Source: Thermoplasma sp. Kam2015 (GTDB lineage Archaea > Thermoplasmatota > Thermoplasmata > Thermoplasmatales > Thermoplasmataceae). Taken from it: a stretch of 32,869 nucleotides of DNA. The position numbers and the translations under genes are program-made. Positions within the stretch are counted from its first letter, which is position 1, and each line of letters starts with the position of its first letter. The notes under the pieces are model-generated. The model ran no database searches and had not been told where the DNA came from. It saw nothing but the letters and a program-made list of their open reading frames with translations. The DNA is taken from assembly GCF_003205235.1 (NCBI RefSeq), contig NZ_QJSM01000034.1:1-32869 (forward strand), written 5' to 3'. Shown here in pieces: positions 23,582-31,733 of the stretch.

Positions 23582-24442
23582 TCATACCCTTATAGGATAT
23601 ATTATGGTAAGTATCAGAGAAAGCAGATAGATAAAGCCTATGAATGAATTGGCATTGAAAAATGATTTCCTTACCGTTTCTGGCCTCGACGGGTCCAGTA
23701 TGATGTGCTGGTATATGACAAGGAAGCTTATCAGGATCATCGCCACCAGATACCAGTATGTTCTTATATAGAACAGAACCACCCAGAACGAGATCAGCGT
23801 AACTATGTGAAATGCAACTGATATTTGCAGGCCTCGCTTCAATCCATATTTTACCATCAGCGTCTTTAGGCCATTGATCCTGTCATATTCCATATCGGGT
23901 ATGACGTATATCACGTCAAAACCGGCTATCCAGAATGATGATCCTATGAATATGAGATATATTGTAGGGTCTCTTGGGAAGATTGGAAGTACTGCCAGAT
24001 AGCCAGCCAGAATGCCGACGCCTATCGTGGATCCCATGTATATGTGCCTCCACGCTGTGTATCTTTTAAGCAATGGATCCGTTAGAAAGAGAAAGATGAC
24101 GACAGGTGAGAGTATAAGCACAAGCCTGTTGAGCAGAAATGTTGTTAGCTCGAATATGGCTACGAATAATACGGTGAGTGCTATTGCCTCAGATTTTGAC
24201 ATCCTTCCTGAGACAAGCGCCCAGTCCTTCTTCCGTGGATTTATCAGATCATAGCGAAGGCCCTCTATCCTATTTATGGACATTGCGGATGCCCTAGCAG
24301 ATACGGCCGCTATGAGTATAAGCAGTATCTTCAATGGGTATACGTATCTCCCGGCAGCAAGGACATAACCTGTGAATATGAATGGAAGATCGAACACAGT
24401 ATGCTCCAGTTTTATGAATTCAACAATATCCTTGAAGTTCAT
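23582..24442 (-). CDS. UbiA-family prenyltransferase, probably menaquinone (MqnP-like)
   Basis: A 286-residue membrane prenyltransferase with about eight spans. The second Asp-rich motif is intact (GFDVIYVIPDMEYDRINGLKTL). In the first, NRIEGLRYDLINPRKKDWALVSG, the usual NxxxDxxxD reads NxxxGxxxD, so one metal-binding Asp is Gly; a neighbouring Glu could substitute. UbiA enzymes attach a polyprenyl chain to an aromatic ring. Next to a UbiD-type decarboxylase (25-nt gap, same strand) the likely task is prenylating 1,4-dihydroxy-6-naphthoate in the futalosine route to menaquinone, which Thermoplasma is known to contain. Other UbiA substrates, such as geranylgeranylglyceryl phosphate, cannot be ruled out from sequence. 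Confidence 0.8.
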   Translation of the reverse strand: MNFKDIVEFIKLEHTVFDLPFIFTGYVLAAGRYVYPLKILLILIAAVSARASAMSINRIEGLRYDLINPRKKDWALVSGRMSKSEAIALTVLFVAIFELTTFLLNRLVLILSPVVIFLFLTDPLLKRYTAWRHIYMGSTIGVGILAGYLAVLPIFPRDPTIYLIFIGSSFWIAGFDVIYVIPDMEYDRINGLKTLMVKYGLKRGLQISVAFHIVTLISFWVVLFYIRTYWYLVAMILISFLVIYQHIILDPSRPETVRKSFFNANSFIGFIYLLSLILTIIYPIRV

Positions 24443-24467
24443 CGATGCGCCTGCCGCATTTTGAAGA

Positions 24468-25913
24468 TCACTGCGAGAGACCGTTCTTCCTCATGATCTC
24501 GCGTACTTTGTTTTCTATCTCCTTAGGCATCTCGAGCACATCTGGCCAGCGGCGCTGGTATCCTTCATCCGCTCTCTTCTTCGTTGCATCTATGCCCATC
24601 TTGGAACCGTAATTGAATATCGGTGAGGCATGATCCAGACTGTCCGTGACTGTTCCGGGTATGATGATCACGTCCCGATCCGGATCGATTCTGGTAGTCA
24701 TTGCCCAGATCACCTCCTTCCTGTTATGCACATTTATGTCGTCATCAACCACCACTATTATCTTTGAAAACATCATCTGGCCCATGCCCCATAGACCGAA
24801 CATGACCTTCTTTGCGTGGCCTGGATACCGCTTCTTTATGGAAACTATAACCATGTTGTGGAATACGGCCTCCTCCATGGTATTAATATCTACAACCTCT
24901 GGCATAACCATCTGTATCAGCGGCAGAAACATCCTCTCTATGGTCTTACCCATGATCACATCTTCATGCCATAGCTTTCCAACTATGGTGGTTGGGTATA
25001 TCCTGTCCCTGCGTTCTATGATCTTCTTTATATGGAACACCGGAAACTGTTCCTCAAGGGAATAATAACCGGTGTGATCCCCGAATGGCCCCTCTATTCT
25101 GGTTTCCGCCGGATCTATATAACCTTCGAGCACGATTTCGAAGTTTCTTGGGTATTCAACATTGACGGTCTTCCCCTTGACAAGATCGAAACGTTTCTTT
25201 GACACAAGACCCCGGAACATGAATTCATCAATGCCGTTTGGAAGGGGGGCTACAGCCGAGAACACCGTCAGTGGATCCGATCCTATCACCACCGCAACAT
25301 CCATTATCTCGTGCTTCTCAGCCTCCTTCTGGAAATTCTCTGAGCCTCCCTTGTGTATGTGCCAGTGCATACCAGTGGTCTCAGCATCGTACACCTGCAT
25401 CCTGTACATTCCCATGTTCCTCACTCCTGTCTCCGGATCCTTGGTTATAACCAGAGGCAAAGTTATGAATCTTCCCGCATCTTGAGGCCATGTCCTGCAT
25501 ATTGGATAGCGAAACAGATCCACCCTGTCAAGCTCATCATAATTGGACGGAAGGCTGTTTGTTATCTTGGGCCTCAGACCACCTAGCTCCCTCATCATCT
25601 CTATGCCCTTCCCTATGAAGCTTTCGCTGTCACCTGGCGGCTGAGCGATCTCCACGATCCTGCGGCCGATCTGATATGGGTCGTCGCCCAGAATGGTTTT
25701 CATTTTATCGTAGGTCGAAAAAAGATTTCCGACTGCAGGAACTTCGCTTCCCTTAACATTGTTGAACTGTAATGTGCGACCACGCCCTGTCCTTTCCTCT
25801 TCACTCAGCATGTATGTGAGCTCAAGATCCGGATCAACCGGATCATTCACCATCATGAGATCGTTCTTCTTTGCGAGAAAATCCAAGTATTCATGCAGAT
25901 CATCGAACAGCAT
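24468..25913 (-). CDS. UbiD-family decarboxylase, probably menaquinone pathway (MqnL-like)
   Basis: A 481-residue prenyl-FMN-dependent decarboxylase of full UbiD length. Visible family segments include YDELDRVDLFRYPICRTWPQDAGRFITLP, NMGMYRMQVYDAETTGMHWHIHKGG, the E-x-x-R-x-E-G-P-F-G-D-H-T-G-Y-Y segment at RIEGPFGDHTGYY (conserved acid and Arg), and DPDRDVIIIPGTVTDSLDHASP near the C-terminus. UbiD enzymes remove an aromatic carboxylate in quinone synthesis. The adjoining UbiA-like gene points to 1,4-dihydroxy-6-naphthoate formation in the futalosine pathway. The prenyl-FMN synthase (UbiX) is not in the window. The TATA at 25932-25940 fits a leaderless start at the ATG at 25913, making this the first gene of the pair. 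Confidence 0.88.
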   Translation of the reverse strand: MLFDDLHEYLDFLAKKNDLMMVNDPVDPDLELTYMLSEEERTGRGRTLQFNNVKGSEVPAVGNLFSTYDKMKTILGDDPYQIGRRIVEIAQPPGDSESFIGKGIEMMRELGGLRPKITNSLPSNYDELDRVDLFRYPICRTWPQDAGRFITLPLVITKDPETGVRNMGMYRMQVYDAETTGMHWHIHKGGSENFQKEAEKHEIMDVAVVIGSDPLTVFSAVAPLPNGIDEFMFRGLVSKKRFDLVKGKTVNVEYPRNFEIVLEGYIDPAETRIEGPFGDHTGYYSLEEQFPVFHIKKIIERRDRIYPTTIVGKLWHEDVIMGKTIERMFLPLIQMVMPEVVDINTMEEAVFHNMVIVSIKKRYPGHAKKVMFGLWGMGQMMFSKIIVVVDDDINVHNRKEVIWAMTTRIDPDRDVIIIPGTVTDSLDHASPIFNYGSKMGIDATKKRADEGYQRRWPDVLEMPKEIENKVREIMRKNGLSQ

Positions 25914-25931
25914 AGTAGCTCATGCCAACCT

Positions 25932-25940
25932 GTATTAAGA
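25932..25940 (-). promoter_or_regulatory. TATA box of the ubiD-ubiA unit
   Basis: TCTTAATAC on the minus strand, centred about 23 nt from the ATG at 25913. Confidence 0.45.
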
Positions 25941-26065
25941 AATTTAGCAATTCAAGATTATAGCAAATTTGGCTTAATGATTCACAACAGTCTGTTCCTG
26001 AAATCCAGACGGATCAGCCTCATATGGTTTAGTTCGTCAAAGGTGCAAGCTATTAGTATGTGCGC

Positions 26066-27397
26066 CTAAGAAGAAAGAAGATTTTCTGCAACTACTGGAT
26101 TGGACAGAAAATGGATATGTGCGTATGTTGCTGTTATTTTTCCTTCTGAATATCCGTCTTCAGAGCTACTGTATCTGCTGCGAAACACAAATGGATGATC
26201 ATACGAAACATCAAACCTTATCCTTGACTTATGGAATTCATGCCCTCGTGCACTCTCTCCGGCCCTAAGTATGCCGGTATCTCGTTTGGCCAGTATCTCT
26301 CTGTACCCTATGACGAGCTTATCGCTCATATAGACGTATGCAGGTATTATGCCAGCCCCTCTATATACATGACCAGAGGTGTCCTGAAGCGATCTGCAAA
26401 GGTACATGTATCCGCCACACTCAGCATATATCCGCGTACCGCTGGATACTGCAGATTGAATTGCATCAGCGGTATCCTTAGCTCTTTCAAGATCGCCAGC
26501 AAATACCTCCGGATAGCCACCACCCAGATATATCAGGTCACTGTCAGCTTCTGGAACTTCGTTTGCGATCGGTGAAAAATAATGCAAGGAAGCTCCCATC
26601 TTCCTAAATATCCTGAAGTTCTCTTCATAATAGAAATCAAAGGCGCTATCCATGGCCACTGAAATCTTCGCTGGCCCGTAGCTGTTTACTTCCGGCCTGT
26701 ATGAGGAACTTATTTCTCCAGCAGACATCGCTATCTCCATGAGTCTTTCTGTATCGATATTAGAACTGTTTTCTATGGCCTCAAGAACTTCATTAATTTT
26801 TACGATCTCACTGGCCTGAACCAGGCCCAGGTGCCGGCTCTCCAGAATCGCCCTCTCATCACGTACTAGATACCCAATGACTGGCACACCTGTCTTATCC
26901 TCTATGGCCTTTCTTATCAGGTTGAAGTGGGATTCACCAGACACCTTTGTTATGATGACGCCACGCAGCAGATCGCCTGCGTAGTCCTTCACTCCTGCCA
27001 CCATTGCTGCTCCAGTTCCGGCGATGCCGTATCCGTCTATTACCAGCAGTATCGGCGTTCTTGTCCTGATGGCCAGATCATACGTGCTGCCAGAAAAATC
27101 AGACCCAAAACCATCGAAGATGCCCATAACCCCTTCGATGATAGAGACGTCAAATCCTTTAGATGCCTCATTCAGAAGATATACTATCTGATCATCATTC
27201 ATCATCCAGAGATCAAGGTTCTCACTGGGGACACCTGCCGCGATCCTGTGGAACTGGGGATCTATATAGTCCGGACCTATTTTGAAAGGTTTAACCTTCA
27301 ATCCCCTAGATCTAAGCTTCAGTATCACGGATAGGGTTGTCGTAGTCTTTCCTGATCCGCTACTGAGACCGGCTATGATCAATCTAGGCCTATTCAT
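26066..27397 (-). CDS. cbiA: Cobyrinate a,c-diamide synthase
   Basis: A 443-residue enzyme that amidates the a and c side chains of cobyrinic acid (or Ni-sirohydrochlorin, in CfbB) using glutamine and ATP. The N-terminal ATP-dependent synthetase domain has LSSGSGKTTTT at 11-21, KIGPDYIDPQFH, and EGVMGIFDG. The C-terminal class-I-like glutaminase domain has LGGGYPE and IYAECGGYMYL with the nucleophile Cys327, and ATYAHIHFLSNP near the end with the His. Thermoplasma is not a methanogen, so cobalamin is the likelier product than F430. The start overlaps the PAC2 stop by 4 nt, making it the last gene of the translation operon; no other cobalamin gene is in the window. Confidence 0.9.
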   Translation of the reverse strand: MNRPRLIIAGLSSGSGKTTTTLSVILKLRSRGLKVKPFKIGPDYIDPQFHRIAAGVPSENLDLWMMNDDQIVYLLNEASKGFDVSIIEGVMGIFDGFGSDFSGSTYDLAIRTRTPILLVIDGYGIAGTGAAMVAGVKDYAGDLLRGVIITKVSGESHFNLIRKAIEDKTGVPVIGYLVRDERAILESRHLGLVQASEIVKINEVLEAIENSSNIDTERLMEIAMSAGEISSSYRPEVNSYGPAKISVAMDSAFDFYYEENFRIFRKMGASLHYFSPIANEVPEADSDLIYLGGGYPEVFAGDLERAKDTADAIQSAVSSGTRIYAECGGYMYLCRSLQDTSGHVYRGAGIIPAYVYMSDKLVIGYREILAKRDTGILRAGESARGHEFHKSRIRFDVSYDHPFVFRSRYSSSEDGYSEGKITATYAHIHFLSNPVVAENLLSS

Positions 27398-28149
27398 CCG
27401 AAGTATCCCAGATCTTCCTTATTCTGTTTATTCTGAAACTCCTCCTGCATCTTGCCTGTGATCTGCTCAATCTGCCTGCTCCTATTCTCTATATCGCTCA
27501 TATCAAGCTTTATGCCCAGCTGCTTCTGAAGCACGTTAAGTACCTCCATCGCACTCTTTGGATCTGCAAAATAGCCGGAAGTCTCACCCATCAGACAGGC
27601 ACCCTCAAAATTGAACATCTCCATGCCCAGACCGAGTATAAGACCAGCAGAACCAACTATGCCTCCACCAGGCTCGCCCTTTGGAAAAACGACACCGTTC
27701 TTTTCAAGGTCCTTGACCAGTTCTTTATCCGTGACTGCACCAAGCACTCTAGGCTTGTCCACCATCTTTCCTATACTGTATCCCCCCAGGGTATATATCA
27801 TGGATACGCCTATTTCCTTGGCAATTTGGAGAACCTGATAGGAAAGCTCGTACTGGGCTTCCTGAGTCGTACCCTGAAAGTCGCCAGCTAGCACGACAAG
27901 ATCATGCTTGCCCCTCATTTTCTTATAATATATCGAGTTCCTGACGAGATGGATGACACTATCGTCATTGATGAAAACTTGAGGTGGTAGATACTGAGAA
28001 AATATATCGTACATCTTGATCATGTTGAGCTTCTCTACCATATAGTCAGCTGCTATTTTTCCAACGTTTCCAATGCCTGGAAGTCCACCAACCAGCACTG
28101 GCGATTTGAGCTTAACATCCTTGTATTTAATCACAACTATTTTCTCCAT
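27394..28149 (-). CDS. PAC2 family protein (proteasome assembly chaperone-like)
   Basis: A 251-residue PAC2-domain protein. It opens with KSPVLVGGLPGIGNVGKIAADYMVEKL, the characteristic Gly-rich segment, followed by DIFSQYLPPQVFI, a central DLVVLAGDFQGTTQEAQYELS and IYTLGGYS. The C-terminal third is charged and helical (QIEQITGKMQEEFQNKQ). Eukaryotic relatives help assemble the 20S proteasome; the archaeal function is not established. The frame opens at 28158, but GGTGAGATGG places the ribosome binding site before the ATG at 28149, so that start is preferred. It overlaps nop10 by 23 nt and cbiA by 4 nt. Confidence 0.87.
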   Translation of the reverse strand: MEKIVVIKYKDVKLKSPVLVGGLPGIGNVGKIAADYMVEKLNMIKMYDIFSQYLPPQVFINDDSVIHLVRNSIYYKKMRGKHDLVVLAGDFQGTTQEAQYELSYQVLQIAKEIGVSMIYTLGGYSIGKMVDKPRVLGAVTDKELVKDLEKNGVVFPKGEPGGGIVGSAGLILGLGMEMFNFEGACLMGETSGYFADPKSAMEVLNVLQKQLGIKLDMSDIENRSRQIEQITGKMQEEFQNKQNKEDLGYFG

Positions 28150-28309
28150 CCATCTCACCTTTCAATTCTTCAATTCTGTACTTCTTGAACCTGTCAACAG
28201 GAGAATAACGCGGCGGAACCGCCATGTATGTTTCCGATCCGCATTTAGGGCATTTTTCCTCAAGCGTGTAAGTATTGCATTTTGGGCATTTCCTGATCAG
28301 GGATTTCAT
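28127..28309 (-). CDS. nop10: Ribosome biogenesis protein Nop10
   Basis: A 60-residue Nop10, the small zinc-ribbon subunit of H/ACA guide RNP that helps pseudouridylate rRNA. The N-terminal ribbon has CPKCNTYTLEEKCPKCG with four Cys, followed by PPRYSPVDRFKKYR, the conserved linker that binds Cbf5. Length is normal. It overlaps aIF2-alpha by 4 nt (ATGA) and PAC2 by 23 nt. Confidence 0.93.
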   Translation of the reverse strand: MKSLIRKCPKCNTYTLEEKCPKCGSETYMAVPPRYSPVDRFKKYRIEELKGEMDGENSCD

Positions 28310-29070
28310 TGTTTATTGAACTCCACTTCCACCTGTAGTTTCTTAGCCTTATCGTTAACTATCTGCACCACTTTTTTCAGCGTTTCCTCGGCCTTTTTGT
28401 AATCCTTGTCCTTCACAACTACACGATATCTCGGCGCTCCTACGTATTCAAGTTCAACCTTACCTGTATCTTCAGGTATGGTTAGAACCTCCTTTATCCT
28501 TTCAACGCCATCCGATGCAAGAGAATAAACTTCGAAATATCCAGACACAGAGACCTCTGGTATCGTTATATTTTCCTTTGCTATCTCTATAAAAACACTC
28601 TTCCAGTCTCCATCAATATCCGGAAGCCATTCGCCATTTGATTGTGCAGCATTTTCAAACGCAGCAAATAAGGTTCCGAACAGCTCAACCAGTCTTTTAC
28701 CGAACTGTTCCTTACATTCGTCTGTGCTCTTATTTAACCTGTTGCACACGATTTCAAACAGCTTATCGGCTTTTTGTTCGTTTTTCCATTCAGCTATCTT
28801 CTCTCTGCTCTGGTGCTGATTTACCCTTTTGAGTGAAAGATCCACTACCTTTCTATCAGGATTAACTCCGATCACTTTGCATACGACCCTCTGACCTTCA
28901 CGGAGGTAACTCCTTATATGTTTGACCCAACCAGTGGCGACCTCGGATATATGGATGTACCCTTCAACGCCTGGGTATTCCTCAAGGACTCCATTAGCAC
29001 CGAAGTTTTTCACCTCGGTTATTTTGACCACAACGAGGTCTCCGTTGTCTGGAAGTGGCTTTATATTCAT
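28306..29070 (-). CDS. eif2a: Translation initiation factor aIF2 alpha subunit
   Basis: The alpha subunit of the GTP-dependent initiator tRNA-binding factor aIF2, 254 residues. The N-terminal S1/OB domain has GDLVVVKITEVKNFGANGVLEEYPGVEGYIHISEV, then VDLSLKRVNQHQSREK at the end of the fold. The central helical domain runs from about 90 to 170, and the C-terminal alpha/beta domain ends in RYRVVVKDKDYKKAEETLKKVV. The eukaryotic Ser51-type loop region is present but is not expected to be a kinase target here. It overlaps S27e and nop10 by 4 nt each. Confidence 0.94.
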   Translation of the reverse strand: MNIKPLPDNGDLVVVKITEVKNFGANGVLEEYPGVEGYIHISEVATGWVKHIRSYLREGQRVVCKVIGVNPDRKVVDLSLKRVNQHQSREKIAEWKNEQKADKLFEIVCNRLNKSTDECKEQFGKRLVELFGTLFAAFENAAQSNGEWLPDIDGDWKSVFIEIAKENITIPEVSVSGYFEVYSLASDGVERIKEVLTIPEDTGKVELEYVGAPRYRVVVKDKDYKKAEETLKKVVQIVNDKAKKLQVEVEFNKQ

Positions 29071-29264
29071 AATACCTCTACTACCTCGCCTGATGTGGCA
29101 AGTATTCCTCCGGTGGGTTTAGCGAGTGTTGCTCCGCATATGTTGCAGGTTACCGTTGATGATGGTCTTGCAAATACCACCTGAACGTTCCCGCAATCCT
29201 TGCATTTTATTTTGACGAAGTGCCCATTCACATTCTTGGGCTTCACAAACTTTGTCTCTGCCAT
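29067..29264 (-). CDS. rps27e: 30S ribosomal protein S27e
   Basis: A 65-residue zinc-ribbon ribosomal protein (eS27). The ribbon has CKDCG and CNICGATL, giving C-x2-C...C-x2-C, and the tail has KPTGGILATSGEV, the family pattern. The frame opens at a GTG at 29270 that overlaps the L44e stop, but GGAGG at 29277-29273 is 8 nt from the ATG at 29264 and only 2 nt from the GTG, so the ATG is preferred. Confidence 0.92.
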   Translation of the reverse strand: MAETKFVKPKNVNGHFVKIKCKDCGNVQVVFARPSSTVTCNICGATLAKPTGGILATSGEVVEVL

Positions 29265-29266
29265 CT

Positions 29267-29548
29267 TCACGCCTCCACAATCTCAAACTTTTTGGCTCTT
29301 ATTCCTGGCGGTGTCACGGCTTTATGGCATTCATCGCAGACGAGCCTCAATGCTACTCTCTTTGTCGGCTTCTCCCTCCCTTCGAATTTTGGTCTAGGGA
29401 AACCCCCATAACCAGATGTGACTCTTCTGAATCTCCTCTGTCCGGCCTTTAGTTCGCTCGCCTTTCTTTTCCTGACCCTCTCCACCGAATGGCTGGTATG
29501 CTTCTTGCAGTATGGACAGTACGTCATTATCTTCTTTGGCATCTTCAA
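29267..29548 (-). CDS. rpl44e: 50S ribosomal protein L44e
   Basis: The archaeal eL42 (L44e) of 93 residues, near the ribosomal E site. It starts [30 protein letters not shown], with the zinc-site CPYC, then a basic [21 protein letters not shown] loop that contacts the tRNA end, and LVCDECHKA with the second pair of Cys. The start is taken as the TTG at 29548, because GGTGA at 29559-29555 is 6 nt away and family members start MKxPKK; an ATG two codons later is the alternative. It is the first gene of the overlapping operon. A TATA-like AAATAATA at about 29580-29590 precedes it. Confidence 0.92.
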   Translation of the reverse strand: MKMPKKIMTYCPYCKKHTSHSVERVRKRKASELKAGQRRFRRVTSGYGGFPRPKFEGREKPTKRVALRLVCDECHKAVTPPGIRAKKFEIVEA

Positions 29549-29754
29549 ATAGATTCACCTTGATGTGCAAGTATTTCAATCTATTATTTCTATCTTTTCG
29601 CCCTTGAATGAAATGGCAATCTTCTGATCAGATGCGGAATTTTTCGGCCGAACATCATGAAATATCATCTCATAGGCTTATCATGGAATGAAAGAGGAAA
29701 TCATGTTCAGTATTCATTTCTTGAGAAATAAAAAATGAGAAAAGTTATGAATGT

Positions 29755-30042
29755 TCACAATCTGTCTACGACTGATTTCAGCTGGTCTCCCTGCTTTATT
29801 CCAAGCTTCTGGGCTTCAATTGAGGCGTCTGCTATCTTTGCCGATAGCATATCGTCAAGCGTCTTCACACCTGTCACACGTACTGCTATATCTCCAACTT
29901 TATTCGCAGTTTCAATATTCAGATAGCCACACATCGCATAGCCCTTTTTGCCTTTAAGAAATAAAAGGGGAGCGTTTCCAAGATCACTTTTAAAGAACTG
30001 AAATATCCTGCCGTCGATCTCAACAGAATCTATCTGCATCAT
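29755..30042 (-). CDS. DUF1805 family protein
   Basis: A 95-residue protein with the DUF1805 (YunC-like) pattern: a strand-rich start, APLLFLKGKKGYAMCGYLNIETANKVGDIAVRVTGVKTLDDMLSAKI, and a C-terminal helix ASIEAQKLGIKQGDQLKSVVDRL. The conserved G-x-x-x-CGYLN-x-x-x-A-x-x-x-x-D segment is the family mark. Function is unknown. A TATA element at 30064-30072 lies 26 nt before the ATG at 30042. Transcribed alone. Confidence 0.8.
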   Translation of the reverse strand: MMQIDSVEIDGRIFQFFKSDLGNAPLLFLKGKKGYAMCGYLNIETANKVGDIAVRVTGVKTLDDMLSAKIADASIEAQKLGIKQGDQLKSVVDRL

Positions 30043-30063
30043 GATTTGTGCATCGGAGGCTTC

Positions 30064-30072
30064 GATAAATTA
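30064..30072 (-). promoter_or_regulatory. TATA box of the DUF1805 gene
   Basis: GTAATTTAT on the minus strand, centred about 26 nt from the ATG at 30042. Confidence 0.4.
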
Positions 30073-30198
30073 CTTTCTAATTCGCAGATACATAAGGGAT
30101 CGAGCGATACGGTCAAACCCGTAATATCAAGCCTATCGGCTCAAGAATGAAGCACTTTAGTTTGATCATCCTAAAATTTCTATACAACAACAATATTA

Positions 30199-31179
30199 AT
30201 GCAAATGATAGATATGGTTCTTCAGGATGTTGACGGTATATTCGATTCGCAAGCGGTTTTGGCTGGGCGTTTTCAGAATGATCTTACGGTTATAAATGAA
30301 AAATATGATCTTTTCTACCTCATGCTGCCGACTATAAATGAAAAGAAGATCGTATCATTTTACATATTTCTGCAAGATGAACAGATCCCAGATAGACATA
30401 GAGAAGAGATAGAATCTGTGCTCTATAAATTCAACCCTGTCGTGAAAAATGGCGTATGGAAGATATATCTGGATACCCAGAGTTTCAAGCTTAGTGAACC
30501 ATTTACCACATTCTTTGATATAGATAGTATTGTATTTGATATGGCGTCTATGAAAGGCGGAGAGATGCTGCTGCCAGTGAGGTTCATCTCCAAGGACAAG
30601 GATAAGCTTGTAAATTCCATCATAGACTCGGCAGGGTATGGTGAAAATATATATCTAAGATACATGGGCCCAAACAGAGGATTTGATTATTCTTTCACTG
30701 CAATAAAACTGCTTGATCAGGTCTATAAACTCACACTGGAAATAGATAACCCACAGGTTATGCACGGAATATATGCAGAAACCAAGAAGAATATAGCCTG
30801 GAGAAGAGAATCGAAGATACCATACAAAGATAATACAGAGGACTATATCTACGCGCTGGATGATACGCATACAATACCAGATATACTCATAGATACGGCG
30901 TATACTGGTGAAAAGGGAACAGTGTACATAGGGAAATACTCCAACTATGACATATACAGGGCATTTTTCGGCGATTCTTTGACGAATCACATGAGTAGCG
31001 TAATGATCGCTGAAAATGTTTATTACCTAAGAAGATGGTCCAAATTCGAGGATGGAAAGCTAATGCTCTATTTCTACACCACAGTAGAGTTCCTGAGACT
31101 CATACCGGTCATACTTAACGATACTAGGAAGAATTTTCCGAAGGTAAATATGAAAATCGAAGAGATACTTGCCATATGA
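30199..31179 (+). CDS. Uncharacterised 326-aa protein
   Basis: I do not recognise this family. The protein is soluble, acidic to neutral and rich in Tyr, Asp and Ile, with no membrane span or signal peptide. There are two similar-looking halves in secondary-structure terms: each has strands such as [23 protein letters not shown] and [21 protein letters not shown], followed by helices. The C-terminus contains [24 protein letters not shown]. No cysteine cluster and no catalytic motif stand out. The length and lack of interruption, together with the codon use seen in its neighbours, support a real gene. Start at the ATG at 30199 (or 30205) fits TATA-like CTAAAATTT/TTTCTATAC upstream. Confidence 0.7.
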   Translation: MQMIDMVLQDVDGIFDSQAVLAGRFQNDLTVINEKYDLFYLMLPTINEKKIVSFYIFLQDEQIPDRHREEIESVLYKFNPVVKNGVWKIYLDTQSFKLSEPFTTFFDIDSIVFDMASMKGGEMLLPVRFISKDKDKLVNSIIDSAGYGENIYLRYMGPNRGFDYSFTAIKLLDQVYKLTLEIDNPQVMHGIYAETKKNIAWRRESKIPYKDNTEDYIYALDDTHTIPDILIDTAYTGEKGTVYIGKYSNYDIYRAFFGDSLTNHMSSVMIAENVYYLRRWSKFEDGKLMLYFYTTVEFLRLIPVILNDTRKNFPKVNMKIEEILAI

Positions 31180-31259
31180 CGTTCTTTAGCTGAAATATAT
31201 GAATTTGATGAGGGAGTGAATCTCAGCAAGATCGGTGGTGATGTGCACCGAATTCTATG

Positions 31260-31288
31260 ATGCAGGGTTATGTGGATATAACCTGCAT
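31260..31288. repeat. Long imperfect inverted repeat
   Basis: ATGCAGG-TTAT at 31260-31271 pairs with ATAA-CCTGCAT at 31278-31288, with one bulged G and a 6-nt loop. It lies 80 nt after the 326-aa gene and 14 nt before IS copy C. It may be a transcript end, a protein site, or part of the insertion. No T-run follows. Confidence 0.5.
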
Positions 31289-31301
31289 ATTGAGAATCCT
31301 A

Positions 31302-31574
31302 GTGAGCTGCTCCTAAGCTAAAGCATCGGTCTTCCTTACAGCGAAGAGACATCTGCCTTTTCGGACATCCAGACAAGCCATAAATCGTGATATCCACAGG
31401 CGTATATTCGGATCTCAACGATTTTATTCAAGTATCATATCACTTGGTTATCATGAATGATATATAAAAAATTCGCAAGGTTATTAATAAATTTTTCCAT
31501 TGATGTAAATCCGTGTATCTCATGTCCGAAGAGGGAGTTTTACTGCTTTCCTCAAACTCCTAATCCCTATAAAA
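31302..31574 (-). mobile_element. IS200/IS605-derived element, copy C (no tnpB)
   Basis: About 273 nt, the shortest copy. The right end on the minus strand is AGCT-TAGGAGC-AGCT at 31304-31318. The left end carries the shared 60-nt block (31505-31564), in which GGAGTTT at 31534-31540 pairs with AAACTCC at 31554-31560. The middle (31391-31463) is shared with copy B but carries an extra base and a stop relative to the frame there. No coding capacity is left. Confidence 0.6.
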
Positions 31575-31733
31575 ATTCGAGATCTCAAAATGAAGATATA
31601 TCACAGCATATGTCCAATATCTTGATTTCATTAGCTACAATAGAAGAAAACACGTAAACATGTCATTCTGAACGATGAGAATGAATATGGTATTTATGAT
31701 CTGACTCTTATATGGAGCTTCAGGCTTTCTAGA

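Noticed and set aside
10127-31657. Three plus-strand translations with a shared PCISCPKREFYCF-QTPN-like motif (near 10200, 13610 and 31510), which could be read as a small CxxC protein family.
   Set aside because: The similarity is explained by the 60-nt block of the IS-derived repeat. The surrounding frames differ in each copy, lack ribosome binding sites, and run antisense to the tnpB remnant in copy A.
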